The notes: a model not told the origin generated them from the letters alone. A DNA stretch of 6,503 nucleotides from an uncultured Campylobacter sp. (GCF_938030685.1 NZ_CALHHX010000027.1:1-6503), one strand, 5' to 3'. Positions 1-4,509 are shown, counted from the stretch's first letter. Program-made: numbers and translations.

Positions 1-11
1 GGGGGGGGGGG
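1..11. repeat. Homopolymeric G tract (11 G) at window edge
   Basis: Eleven consecutive G residues open the window. G/C tracts of about 8-12 bases are the known phase-variation switches of Campylobacter, so this may be a real slippage site belonging to a gene to the left. On the minus strand, a frame without stop codons runs into it from about position 128. That frame has no ATG and only a possible TTG at 68 without a good ribosome binding site. A contig-end artefact is equally possible. Confidence 0.5.
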
Positions 12-72
12 AACGAAAGATCGATTAAATTCTTTTCTTTCCGAGATTGTGATATTCCCCCAGCGCAAGCGA

Positions 73-84
73 TAGCGCGCGCTA
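73..84. repeat. Perfect 12-bp palindrome downstream of the 140-508 gene
   Basis: TAGCGCGCGCTA is a perfect self-complementary 12-mer. It lies in the otherwise gene-free left end, about 55 bp past the stop codon of the membrane protein gene. There is no clean T-run after it in the minus direction, so it is not a convincing intrinsic terminator. It could be a protein-binding palindrome or a chance GC-rich run. Confidence 0.3.
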
Positions 85-139
85 CCCCTAACGGTAAATA
101 AGCTTTCGTAAATTCGAACGTTATTTCAACTATGACTAA

Positions 140-508
140 TTAAGCTAAAAAGTCTTTTACGCGAAGCAGATCTTGTCCGTTATAAACGGATGTAAAATTA
201 TTTTTTCTAGCGCTTCTTATTAGATCTTGCGTGTATTTGTCTAATTGATAGAAGTCGTAGTTATAGTCGTTTGCTTCTTTTAAAAGTTCTTGTTCTTTAT
301 AGCCTTCTATCATTCCTTTTATAAAATGATATGGGCTTAGAATAATGCCGATTATTAATCTTATTGCTAATCCCAGTATACTTCCTATTAGCCAAAGTAT
401 AGCTTTTCCCAATAACTTAAATAAGGGGGCTGTTAGTCCACAAAATATTGCGAATACTGCTTCTATTAAGCACCATATACATACTATTATTGCTACTATA
501 GCAAACAT
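140..508 (-). CDS. Small membrane protein of unknown function
   Basis: This encodes 122 residues that I cannot assign to a family. The N-terminal half is strongly hydrophobic, with about two membrane segments at residues 2-30 and 34-58. A charged soluble tail of about 60 residues follows, rich in Asn, Lys, Asp and Tyr. The start is well supported: AAAGGAT lies five bases upstream of the ATG at 508. The reading frame overlaps the end of the truncated ParA frame by 13 bp, and that frame runs through this gene's ribosome binding site. It is the last visible gene of a minus-strand module that starts with the lipoprotein at 1302. The amphipathic tail could face the cytoplasm. I infer no function. 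Confidence 0.7.
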   Translation of the reverse strand: MFAIVAIIVCIWCLIEAVFAIFCGLTAPLFKLLGKAILWLIGSILGLAIRLIIGIILSPYHFIKGMIEGYKEQELLKEANDYNYDFYQLDKYTQDLIRSARKNNFTSVYNGQDLLRVKDFLA

Positions 509-780
509 TGTTTATCCTTTCTATGAAATAATACAAAATCGCTTTCAGATATGATTTTTAATACGCCGGCACTTTTGAAGCCGCCGAAATCATATACACA
601 GTTGTCTATTAGTTTTGGTGTATCGGTAATAACTGCATAATTTGGATAGATCTGTTCTATACAGCTTGTATCGTTACTTTGTAGGTAGAATGATAGATCT
701 TTCGCTATGCTAAAGGCGAAGGGGGTTTTGCCTACTCCGCCTTTTTTATTTAGAATTGAGATAATCATAGGTCTATCCAT
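496..780 (-). CDS. Truncated ParA/MinD-like ATPase fragment
   Basis: The 94-residue frame begins like a ParA-type partition ATPase. It has the deviant Walker A motif KKGGVGKT at residues 12-19, with signature Lys13 and catalytic Lys18, and a Walker B-like VYDFGG with Asp64, followed by ISESDFVL at about 77-84. Full ParA proteins are roughly 190-260 residues. Here the similarity stops right after the third core strand, and the last ten residues (FHRKDKQCLL) are read from the leader and start of the next gene. The C-terminal half is therefore missing, most simply by deletion. A second Met at residue 5 (position 768) gives the usual ParA start, MIISI, and has GGA at a suitable distance, whereas M1 directly follows the lipoprotein stop codon. 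Intact ParA proteins segregate DNA or position cargo. This fragment keeps the nucleotide-binding loop but probably cannot do either. Confidence 0.75.
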   Translation of the reverse strand: MDRPMIISILNKKGGVGKTPFAFSIAKDLSFYLQSNDTSCIEQIYPNYAVITDTPKLIDNCVYDFGGFKSAGVLKIISESDFVLFHRKDKQCLL

Positions 781-1302
781 TTAATAGGCTGTTGTAAATT
801 CAATTTCACAACCCGAAAGACCGGCGTGGCTAAAAGAACCAAGAGTAGATATGTCTGTATCTGAATACATGTATATTGGTTTTTTCAATTTTATAATCTT
901 ATCAGGATTTGCGCGATCAAAATTATCTATTGCTTCCTCTGTTAAACCACGAGCGACAGCGCTGCTTACCCTCGGTCGCAAAAATACTTCACTTTTCGTT
1001 CCTATGACTTGCAGAATTCCCGTGCCACCTCCATTTTCAGTCGTTACATATTTCATAGGAGGTAGGGATTTGACGGTATATGCATTGACTTTATGTTTTT
1101 CATGGCAAAAAGCATCTAATTGAGATGGCGATGTGATCGTCAAAATTGGGTATTCATATTTTTTTGTTGAAGCAATTGTATTATCGACGCTCCCAGTTAT
1201 AGAATCAATTGCGCTTCCAGTTGTATTTAATACATCATCTATAACGCAGCCAGAGAATGTTAAAGCTACTGTTGTAGCTAAAGCTAGGGTTGAAAGTTTC
1301 AT
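781..1302 (-). CDS. Predicted lipoprotein of unknown function
   Basis: This encodes 173 residues. The N-terminus is a lipoprotein signal: Lys2, a hydrophobic stretch at residues 3-16, and a lipobox-like FSGC with Cys19 as the predicted lipidated residue. The mature part is Thr/Ser-rich to about residue 47, then forms a compact domain with two more cysteines, Cys66 and Cys165, that could form a disulfide in the periplasm. I do not recognise the family. The start is supported by AAAGGAT five bases upstream of the ATG at 1302. The stop codon abuts the ATG of the ParA-like frame, so the two are probably translated from one message. A TTGACA hexamer sits at 1376-1381 in the right orientation, but no good -10 follows at the usual distance. 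Residence in the inner or outer membrane cannot be decided from the sequence. Confidence 0.75.
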   Translation of the reverse strand: MKLSTLALATTVALTFSGCVIDDVLNTTGSAIDSITGSVDNTIASTKKYEYPILTITSPSQLDAFCHEKHKVNAYTVKSLPPMKYVTTENGGGTGILQVIGTKSEVFLRPRVSSAVARGLTEEAIDNFDRANPDKIIKLKKPIYMYSDTDISTLGSFSHAGLSGCEIEFTTAY

Positions 1303-1392
1303 TTTATATCCTTTAATTTTTAGATTAAATGTTTGAAAATATTCGATTTTTTAGTTTTGTTTTTAATCAGATATTTGTCAAACATATATTTC

Positions 1393-1410
1393 AAATCTTG
1401 TGAAAGATTT
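1393..1410. repeat. Perfect 7-bp inverted repeat with 4-base loop
   Basis: AAATCTT and AAGATTT flank a GTGA loop in the 168-bp gap between the 1471-1908 gene and the lipoprotein gene. The hairpin is AT-rich. On the minus strand the T-run lies before it rather than after it, so it fits an intrinsic terminator poorly. It lies just upstream of a TTGACA hexamer (1376-1381), which would suit an operator or an RNA hairpin in the upstream region of the lipoprotein gene. Confidence 0.35.
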
Positions 1411-1448
1411 TAAAAAATCGTTAAGCTCTGCGGTAAATTTGCGGCAGA
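1411..1448 (-). terminator. Weak candidate terminator after the 1471-1908 gene
   Basis: Just past the stop at 1471, the minus strand has a 5-bp stem (arms 1444-1448 and 1427-1431, TCTGC/GCAGA). A T6 run follows about nine bases later (1411-1417 region). The distance between stem and T-run is long and the loop is large, so termination would be inefficient at best. Confidence 0.2.
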
Positions 1449-1470
1449 ACCTAATCGTTCTTATTCCTAA

Positions 1471-1908
1471 TTATTCCGCAGGTCTTCCGTATTCTTCTCT
1501 ATACTGCCTTTTTAAGATATATACCTTATCTTTTATTCTTTCTATATCCACATTATAGACAGAGCCCGAAAAGATTCTCGGAACATAAAGCACTTTTACT
1601 CTGTCCGACGCTTGAAGAACTTGTTCAAAAATAACGACAGCTATAATAACGGTTACTATGCTAAGTAACGTGGATTTGTTTCCTAAAGAATTTTTCTTTT
1701 CATCAGGGATTATACCTCTCTTTGCTGCAACTGTCATATAGATATAACAAAGAATAAATGAAACCAATATAGCCACCACAGTAAAAATTATTAAATGGAT
1801 CTGCTCTGATATTACTATAATCCTCGTCCATATAAAAAATGCGATAGCGCATATTACAAAGTTAAGAGCCGCAACGGCTAAAACATAGTATTTCCTTAGT
1901 TGCTCCAT
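1471..1908 (-). CDS. Three-helix membrane protein of unknown function
   Basis: This encodes 145 residues with no family I recognise. Three hydrophobic segments are clear: about residues 9-29, 36-60 and 80-99. A short Lys/Gly-rich loop with PDEKKNSLGNK separates the second and third. A basic soluble tail of about 45 residues follows, ending in REEYGRPAE. The ATG at 1908 has AAAGGA (1915-1920) six bases upstream. The gene is the first sizeable minus-strand gene left of the divergent control region. A possible 46-residue ORF ends 17 bp before it and may share its transcript. The lipoprotein/ParA/membrane module begins 168 bp beyond its stop. It could be an element-encoded envelope or exclusion-type protein, but nothing in the sequence proves that. 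Confidence 0.7.
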   Translation of the reverse strand: MEQLRKYYVLAVAALNFVICAIAFFIWTRIIVISEQIHLIIFTVVAILVSFILCYIYMTVAAKRGIIPDEKKNSLGNKSTLLSIVTVIIAVVIFEQVLQASDRVKVLYVPRIFSGSVYNVDIERIKDKVYILKRQYREEYGRPAE

Positions 1909-1925
1909 AATTTTTCCTTTCTTGA

Positions 1926-2066
1926 TTAGATTGGCAAGCAGCCACTTTTGCTAAAATTATCGTGGATAAAAAGACTAATCCATAAGTATCTTAATAGGCA
2001 TATATTGCCGACTTTTTTTGTCATTTTGACGATTTTCCCACCATTATTAAAGATTACTATCTGCAT
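1926..2066 (-). CDS. Possible 46-residue small protein (unknown)
   Basis: From an ATG at 2066 the minus strand reads 46 codons to a TAA at 1928-1926, only 17 bp before the start of the 1471-1908 gene. The N-terminal half looks gene-like (MQIVIFNNGGKIVKMTKK). The second half has a short hydrophobic stretch. A strong ribosome binding site, AAAGGAG at 2079-2085, lies upstream. Its spacing is ideal (5 bases) not for this ATG but for an overlapping ATG at 2073, which opens an 8-codon peptide (MSYADSNL) in another frame. The arrangement could be a leader peptide coupled to a small protein, or a decayed gene. The coding claim is weak because the length is short and no homolog is known to me. Confidence 0.35.
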   Translation of the reverse strand: MQIVIFNNGGKIVKMTKKVGNICLLRYLWISLFIHDNFSKSGCLPI

Positions 2067-2078
2067 AACTCATATGCA

Positions 2079-2085
2079 CTCCTTT
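2079..2085 (-). promoter_or_regulatory. Strong ribosome binding site AAAGGAG
   Basis: AAAGGAG on the minus strand lies five bases before an ATG at 2073 and twelve before the ATG at 2066. It is the best Shine-Dalgarno sequence in the 320-bp space between the membrane gene and the HTH gene. It suggests that something short is translated here. Confidence 0.5.
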
Positions 2086-2100
2086 GAAAAATTTCTTGGA

Positions 2101-2106
2101 ATATTA
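2101..2106 (-). promoter_or_regulatory. Candidate -10 box for the leftward transcript
   Basis: TAATAT on the minus strand, preceded by GTGAT, resembles the Campylobacter sigma-70 -10 element, which needs no strong -35. It lies about 16 bp before the AAAGGAG site and directly beside the large dyad at 2116-2163. This would place leftward transcription under control of whatever binds the dyad. Confidence 0.3.
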
Positions 2107-2115
2107 ATCACGTAT

Positions 2116-2180
2116 GACTTAACTTAAAACAAAGAAACAATTCCTTTGTAAAAGTTAAAAGTCGGGAATTATTCCTTTGT
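2116..2180. promoter_or_regulatory. Dyad and repeated boxes in divergent control region
   Basis: An imperfect dyad covers 2116-2163. GACTT, AACTT and ACAAAG (2129-2134) on the left are matched in inverted order by CTTTGT (2144-2149), AAGTT and AAGTC on the right. The box ATTCCTTTGT occurs at 2140-2149 and again at 2171-2180. The two copies are 31 bp apart, about three helical turns, so they face the same side of the DNA. The second copy is preceded by the overlapping palindrome GGAATTATTCC (2165-2175). The region separates the leftward membrane gene from the rightward HTH gene. The natural inference is an operator for that HTH protein, possibly autoregulatory and controlling both directions. 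Confidence 0.5.
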
Positions 2181-2216
2181 TGAATAGATAGTAAATTTTC
2201 TTGAAAATTCCCATTT

Positions 2217-2222
2217 AAAAGG
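2217..2222 (+). promoter_or_regulatory. Ribosome binding site of the HTH gene
   Basis: AAAAGG lies six bases upstream of the ATG at 2229 and supports this start. A TAGTAAAT-like sequence at about 2187-2195 is a possible -10 element, with the second ATTCCTTTGT box falling just upstream of it. Confidence 0.5.
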
Positions 2223-2228
2223 TAAAAA

Positions 2229-2435
2229 ATGAGACATAACTTATCACAAAGAGATATAGCGGGAATTTTAAAAATCGATACAAAAACGCTTTATAATTGG
2301 CGTAAGAATAAGCCCGAGCTTTACCGTATCGTAATGCTCGGATTTAAATTCGACGAGCTGTTAAAGCAGGCGCAAAAGAATTTAGACGAGCTTCAAGACC
2401 TTGCGGAAGGGAATGCCGATTTGCGCCTAAAATGA
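2229..2435 (+). CDS. Small helix-turn-helix DNA-binding protein
   Basis: This encodes 68 residues. Residues 5-26 form a helix-turn-helix: LSQRDIAGIL, then a turn at KID, then a recognition helix TKTLYNWRKNKP, like the HTH of small Cro-type regulators and of transposase or invertase N-termini. The rest is a charged helix rich in Leu, Gln and Glu (about 43-60), likely for dimerisation. There is no room for any other domain. It lies beside the integrase, convergent to it with an 84-bp gap, and downstream of a dyad with repeated boxes. That is the usual place for an element's regulator or an excisionase-like directionality factor. The HTH fold is clear. Repressor versus excisionase cannot be separated from sequence alone. 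Confidence 0.8.
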   Translation: MRHNLSQRDIAGILKIDTKTLYNWRKNKPELYRIVMLGFKFDELLKQAQKNLDELQDLAEGNADLRLK

Positions 2436-2455
2436 TTTTGTTTATTTCAGGCGCA
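2422..2455. repeat. Perfect 7-bp inverted repeat spanning the HTH stop codon
   Basis: TGCGCCT (2422-2428) and AGGCGCA (2449-2455) flank a 20-base loop that contains the TGA of the HTH gene. No T-run follows on the plus strand, so it is not a standard intrinsic terminator. It lies between two convergent genes and could slow polymerase or protect the 3' end of the HTH message. Confidence 0.4.
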
Positions 2456-2519
2456 GCCCGCATATTTGAATGATTCGGGATGGAGTAGAGTAGGTCTTAT
2501 TCCAACGCGGAGATTGATA

Positions 2520-3110
2520 TCAAAACAGCGGCGTTATGGAATTTAAATAATCCCCATACCATTGCATAAGCGTTGCAATCTGCTCTATGGTAGCCTTTTT
2601 GCGCTCGTATGATCTTTTTACTTCGTTTGGCTCTACGTGCGCTAAAGCGCTTTCTATACCTTCTTCTGTTATGCCTAAGCGGTATAGCTGCGCTTTATGC
2701 GTAGAGCAAATGGTGCGGAAGGTGGCTCTAAAGCCGTGAGAGGTAGCTCTGCCCCTGTACTTATCCTTGCCGCCTAAATTTCTTATAGCTTTGCTTATGC
2801 TATCTCTGTGTAGATGACCTTCTGCGCTAGCAGACGGAAAGACGAATTTGTCATTGCCACTAAATAGCTGCTGCTCTTTTAAAATCTTTATGGCGTATGA
2901 GCTGAGCGCTATTTGATGAGCGGTCCTCGACTTCATCTCTCTTGCTTTGATAGTCCAAATCCCCTTTTCTAAGTCTATATCATCCCACTTAGCGCTTGCA
3001 GTATTGCCAGGACGATTGACGCAAAGGATTTGCAGATATAAGGCTCGTTTGGTAGCTAGATCTAGTTTATCGTCCGTTTTTAGATCGTCAAGGAATTCCT
3101 TTATATCCAC
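2520..3110 (-). CDS. Integrase C-terminal part (catalytic domain)
   Basis: This 196-residue frame opens with a GTG at 3110, ten bases inside the end of the upstream frame. It holds every active-site residue of a tyrosine recombinase: Arg33 (NRPGNTASAKW), Lys60 (EMKSRTAH), His125 and Arg128 (SHGFRATFRT), His158 (LAHVEPNEV) and the nucleophile Tyr168 (RSYER). The spacing is that of the P4/DUF4102-type integrases. It lacks the DNA-binding N-terminal domains. The GTG has only a poor ribosome binding site (AGAAG), so any translation would depend on coupling to the upstream frame. As a separate protein it would be a catalytic domain alone, but I read it as the 3' half of a broken gene. Confidence 0.75.
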   Translation of the reverse strand: MDIKEFLDDLKTDDKLDLATKRALYLQILCVNRPGNTASAKWDDIDLEKGIWTIKAREMKSRTAHQIALSSYAIKILKEQQLFSGNDKFVFPSASAEGHLHRDSISKAIRNLGGKDKYRGRATSHGFRATFRTICSTHKAQLYRLGITEEGIESALAHVEPNEVKRSYERKKATIEQIATLMQWYGDYLNSITPLF

Positions 3111-3781
3111 ACTTCTTCTGTTAAGGCGGGGTATTCGACATCAATCTCACGGTTTCTATTATATCGACGGGAAGTAGGAAATTGTTTGTGTAGCATAGCG
3201 CAAGGATTGCGTCCCATATATTCATCATCTATGGCTATATCGAAAACTGCACCGCAATAATATATTAAACGATGAATAGTCTCTAATCTGCTTTCTTTGT
3301 TGTTTGGATTAAAAATAGCTTTAAAAATCTCTAAAAGCTCATCTCTCTTTATGCTTTTAACGTCTCTATCGCCTAATTTAGGTAGTATGTAAGTAGAAAC
3401 CATATTAATGATTTTGGCTATATAACCTGCGCTACTTCCTTTTCTACGTTTCTGCTCTATAAGCTGATCGAATAGGCTTTTAAATTTATATTTATCCGAC
3501 TTGCCTAAGATTGCGTCTATCTCCTTACCTTGTGCTAGTTGAGCCAAAAGAGCGTTGGCCTCCCTGCGTGCTTCTGCTACGGAGTAGATACCCGGGCGGA
3601 ATTCCTTTAGACTGACTATCTTATCGCCTGCTAAACGCAAGAAAAAGGTTTTTGTACCGCTAGGATGGACGAAAAGATAAAGCTCTTTTGGCGATCCGAC
3701 GGCTACTTTGTATCTTTTATCCTTTGCCTTAAGGTTTTTAATTTCCTTATCGGAAAGATGCGCCTTAGATATATTTGCCAT
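3101..3781 (-). CDS. Integrase N-terminal part (arm- and core-binding domains)
   Basis: This 226-residue frame has an ATG at 3781 and a strong AGGAGGGT site three bases upstream (3785-3792). Residues about 4-85 match the DUF4102 arm DNA-binding domain (LSDKEIKNLK, then LYLFVHPSGTKTFFLRL). Residues about 100-195 are the SAM-like core-binding domain (FKSLFDQLIEQKRRKG through HRLIYYCGAVFDIA). The segment IGRNP-like YMGRNPC at about 194-200 is typical of the hinge before the catalytic domain. The frame ends at ...PALTEEVWI, exactly where the catalytic domain should begin. Left alone, the product could still bind attachment-site DNA but not cut it. Confidence 0.8.
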   Translation of the reverse strand: MANISKAHLSDKEIKNLKAKDKRYKVAVGSPKELYLFVHPSGTKTFFLRLAGDKIVSLKEFRPGIYSVAEARREANALLAQLAQGKEIDAILGKSDKYKFKSLFDQLIEQKRRKGSSAGYIAKIINMVSTYILPKLGDRDVKSIKRDELLEIFKAIFNPNNKESRLETIHRLIYYCGAVFDIAIDDEYMGRNPCAMLHKQFPTSRRYNRNREIDVEYPALTEEVWI

Positions 3782-3784
3782 AAT

Positions 3785-3792
3785 ACCCTCCT
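3785..3792 (-). promoter_or_regulatory. Ribosome binding site of the integrase
   Basis: AGGAGGGT on the minus strand lies three bases from the ATG at 3781. It is the strongest Shine-Dalgarno match in the window and fixes the integrase start. Confidence 0.6.
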
Positions 3793-3797
3793 AAAAT

Positions 3798-3840
3798 GGG
3801 AAAGTCCCTTAATGGAAAAGGGTCCCTGAATTAGTCCCTT
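3798..3840. repeat. Three GTCCCT repeats in the integrase leader
   Basis: GTCCCT occurs at 3804-3809, 3822-3827 and 3834-3839, all in the same orientation. GGGA and TCCC around 3798-3808 can also pair into a small hairpin just before the ribosome binding site. The middle copy extends to GGTCCC, a word also present in the tRNA acceptor end at 3978-3983. Candidate roles are integrase arm-type sites beside the attachment core, or an operator over the integrase message. The repeat is seen directly; the role is inferred. Confidence 0.45.
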
Positions 3841-3855
3841 ATTTTTTCAGAAGTA

Positions 3856-3861
3856 ATTATA
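3856..3861 (-). promoter_or_regulatory. Likely -10 box of the integrase promoter
   Basis: A perfect TATAAT lies on the minus strand 74 bp before the integrase ATG, preceded by a T-rich stretch (about 3862-3890) with no clear -35, as in Campylobacter sigma-70 promoters. The start point near 3849 would put the three GTCCCT repeats in the 5' leader. Confidence 0.5.
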
Positions 3862-3973
3862 CTACAAACAAAAACAAAAGAAGAGAAAAATAATCGAAAT
3901 ATAAGATAAGCACCTATATACGGGAATTGAAGAGAAGTAAAAAGAAATGATTGAAACTTAAAGATAGCTTAAA

Positions 3974-3997
3974 TGGTGGTCCCGATTGGACTCGAAC
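3974..3997. other. Presumed attachment site at the tRNA 3' end
   Basis: The T arm, acceptor end and CCA of tRNA-Val lie next to an integrase gene of a family known to recombine at tRNA 3' ends, and base composition changes here. No second copy of this sequence is present in positions 1-3900, so the other end of the element must be outside the window. The exact core cannot be delimited. Confidence 0.45.
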
Positions 3998-4049
3998 CAA
4001 CGACTTCCACCATGTCAAGGTGACACTCTACCAACTGAGTTACGGGGCC
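3974..4049 (-). tRNA. tRNA-Val (anticodon GAC)
   Basis: The 76 bases fold into a full cloverleaf on the minus strand with an encoded CCA end (3974-3976). The D stem is ACTC/GAGT, the anticodon loop is TTGACAT (GAC, which reads GTC/GTT valine codons), the variable loop has five bases, and the T arm is GTTGG/CCAAT with loop TTCGAGT. The acceptor stem GGCCCCG/CGGGACC has one mismatch, C3 opposite A70. That mismatch lies in the 3' part, which a tRNA-targeting element would supply on insertion. The integrase gene follows its 3' end, so this tRNA is the presumed integration target. Confidence 0.95.
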
Positions 4050-4062
4050 AAAAAGAAACGGC

Positions 4063-4091
4063 AGTATATCAAAAAAATCTCTCAATAGCAA
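4063..4091 (-). promoter_or_regulatory. Promoter of tRNA-Val
   Basis: TTGCTA (4086-4091) and TATACT (4063-4068) on the minus strand are separated by exactly 17 bp. Transcription would begin near 4056, a few bases before the mature 5' end at 4049. Confidence 0.6.
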
Positions 4092-4104
4092 GCAAATTTT
4101 AATT

Positions 4105-4295
4105 TTTCGTAAAATTCCGCCGAAATTTTATACAAGACTCCGCCGTGACGTAAAACGCCGTCGAATTCTACGCGAAATTTCACGATATTGCCGAAACCCC
4201 GCGCAAAATTCTATCCCGCAACTAAATTTCGCAATCCCGCGCGGAATTTTATCCCATTACTAAAAATTCGCAATCCCGCGTAGAATTTTATCGCG
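4105..4295. repeat. Degenerate tandem repeat, unit about 40 bp
   Basis: This gene-free stretch repeats a word like CGCGNNGAATTYTATCCCG. The AATT cores fall at 4124, 4164, 4207, 4245 and 4284, that is at steps of 40, 43, 38 and 39 bp. The last two units are the most alike: TTCGCAATCCCGCG recurs at 4228 and 4267. The units are too divergent and have no constant spacer or repeat boundary for a CRISPR array. The DNA is probably an old, decayed tandem duplication. Confidence 0.6.
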
Positions 4296-4313
4296 CTTGC
4301 ACGACACTCGCGT

Positions 4314-4436
4314 GTTTTGCCCCAGCTTATTCTGCTCCGCTTTGTTTTATCTAGTCGCTTTGCTTCACCCCGCCTCGTTTCATCTGCTGCCTTACTTCGT
4401 CCTGTCTTATTTTGCCCGCTTGTCTCGCTCCGCCTT
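4314..4436. repeat. RYYYY pentamer array (purine-rich on minus strand)
   Basis: The plus strand can be read as successive five-base units of one purine followed by four pyrimidines: GTTTT, GCCCC, AGCTT, ATTCT, GCTCC, GCTTT, GTTTT and so on, with a few slips, for about 24 units. The individual bases vary but the period of five and the strand asymmetry hold. The array starts at the stop codon of the DUF3137-like gene at 4444. A shorter version (about 5551-5590) stands at the same place after its paralog. A 81-codon open frame on the minus strand here is a by-product of the purine bias. Confidence 0.65.
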
Positions 4437-4509
4437 GCGCCCGTTAAGACGTCCAAATTTTTTCATTCAGCCTTAGAATTTTTACGATTTGTAGCATCGC
4501 GTCCAGATC
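4410..4509. repeat. Direct repeat copy 1 (3' end of first DUF3137-like gene)
   Basis: These 100 bp match 5562-5661 with five single-base differences and no gap, at an offset of exactly 1152 bp. The repeat covers the last 66 bp of the gene and the first 34 bp downstream. Similarity beyond it is far lower. Confidence 0.85.

Larger units (their letters stand above)
2520..3781 (-). pseudogene. P4-type tyrosine integrase, frameshifted (whole locus)
   Basis: Two overlapping frames together make one tyrosine recombinase. The first carries the arm-binding and core-binding domains, the second carries the whole catalytic domain. They join around 3101-3113, where the coding strand reads GAAGAAGTGTGGATATAAAG. 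Removing one TG pair would give a continuous frame (E-E-V-D-I-K) and a protein of 419 residues, the normal size for this family. A 1-bp deletion nearby would explain the break equally well. No slippery heptamer is visible, so programmed frameshifting is unlikely. The locus starts 193 bp from the 3' end of tRNA-Val and is transcribed away from it, as in elements that integrate into tRNA genes. The enzyme is most likely inactive unless the two parts assemble or the shift is a sequencing error. Confidence 0.8.

Noticed and set aside
851..1336. Plus-strand open frames opposite the lipoprotein gene
   Set aside because: They are antisense shadows without ribosome binding sites. The minus frame has a clear signal peptide and Shine-Dalgarno sequence.
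3095..3120. Programmed frameshift joining the two integrase frames
   Set aside because: No slippery heptamer or downstream pseudoknot is apparent, and a TG duplication explains the break more simply.
1..3900. A second copy of the tRNA-Val 3' end that would mark the other end of the element
   Set aside because: No stretch resembling TGGTGGTCCCGATTGG was found left of the integrase. Only the short word GGTCCC recurs, at 3821-3826.
4105..4436. CRISPR array
   Set aside because: The units are degenerate, there are no unique spacers of constant length with identical repeats, and no cas gene is in the window.
4211..4456. 81-codon minus-strand open frame rich in Arg, Lys and Thr
   Set aside because: It is read from the degenerate repeats, overlaps the end of the DUF3137-like gene and has a low-complexity sequence. 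The purine-rich strand simply lacks stop codons.
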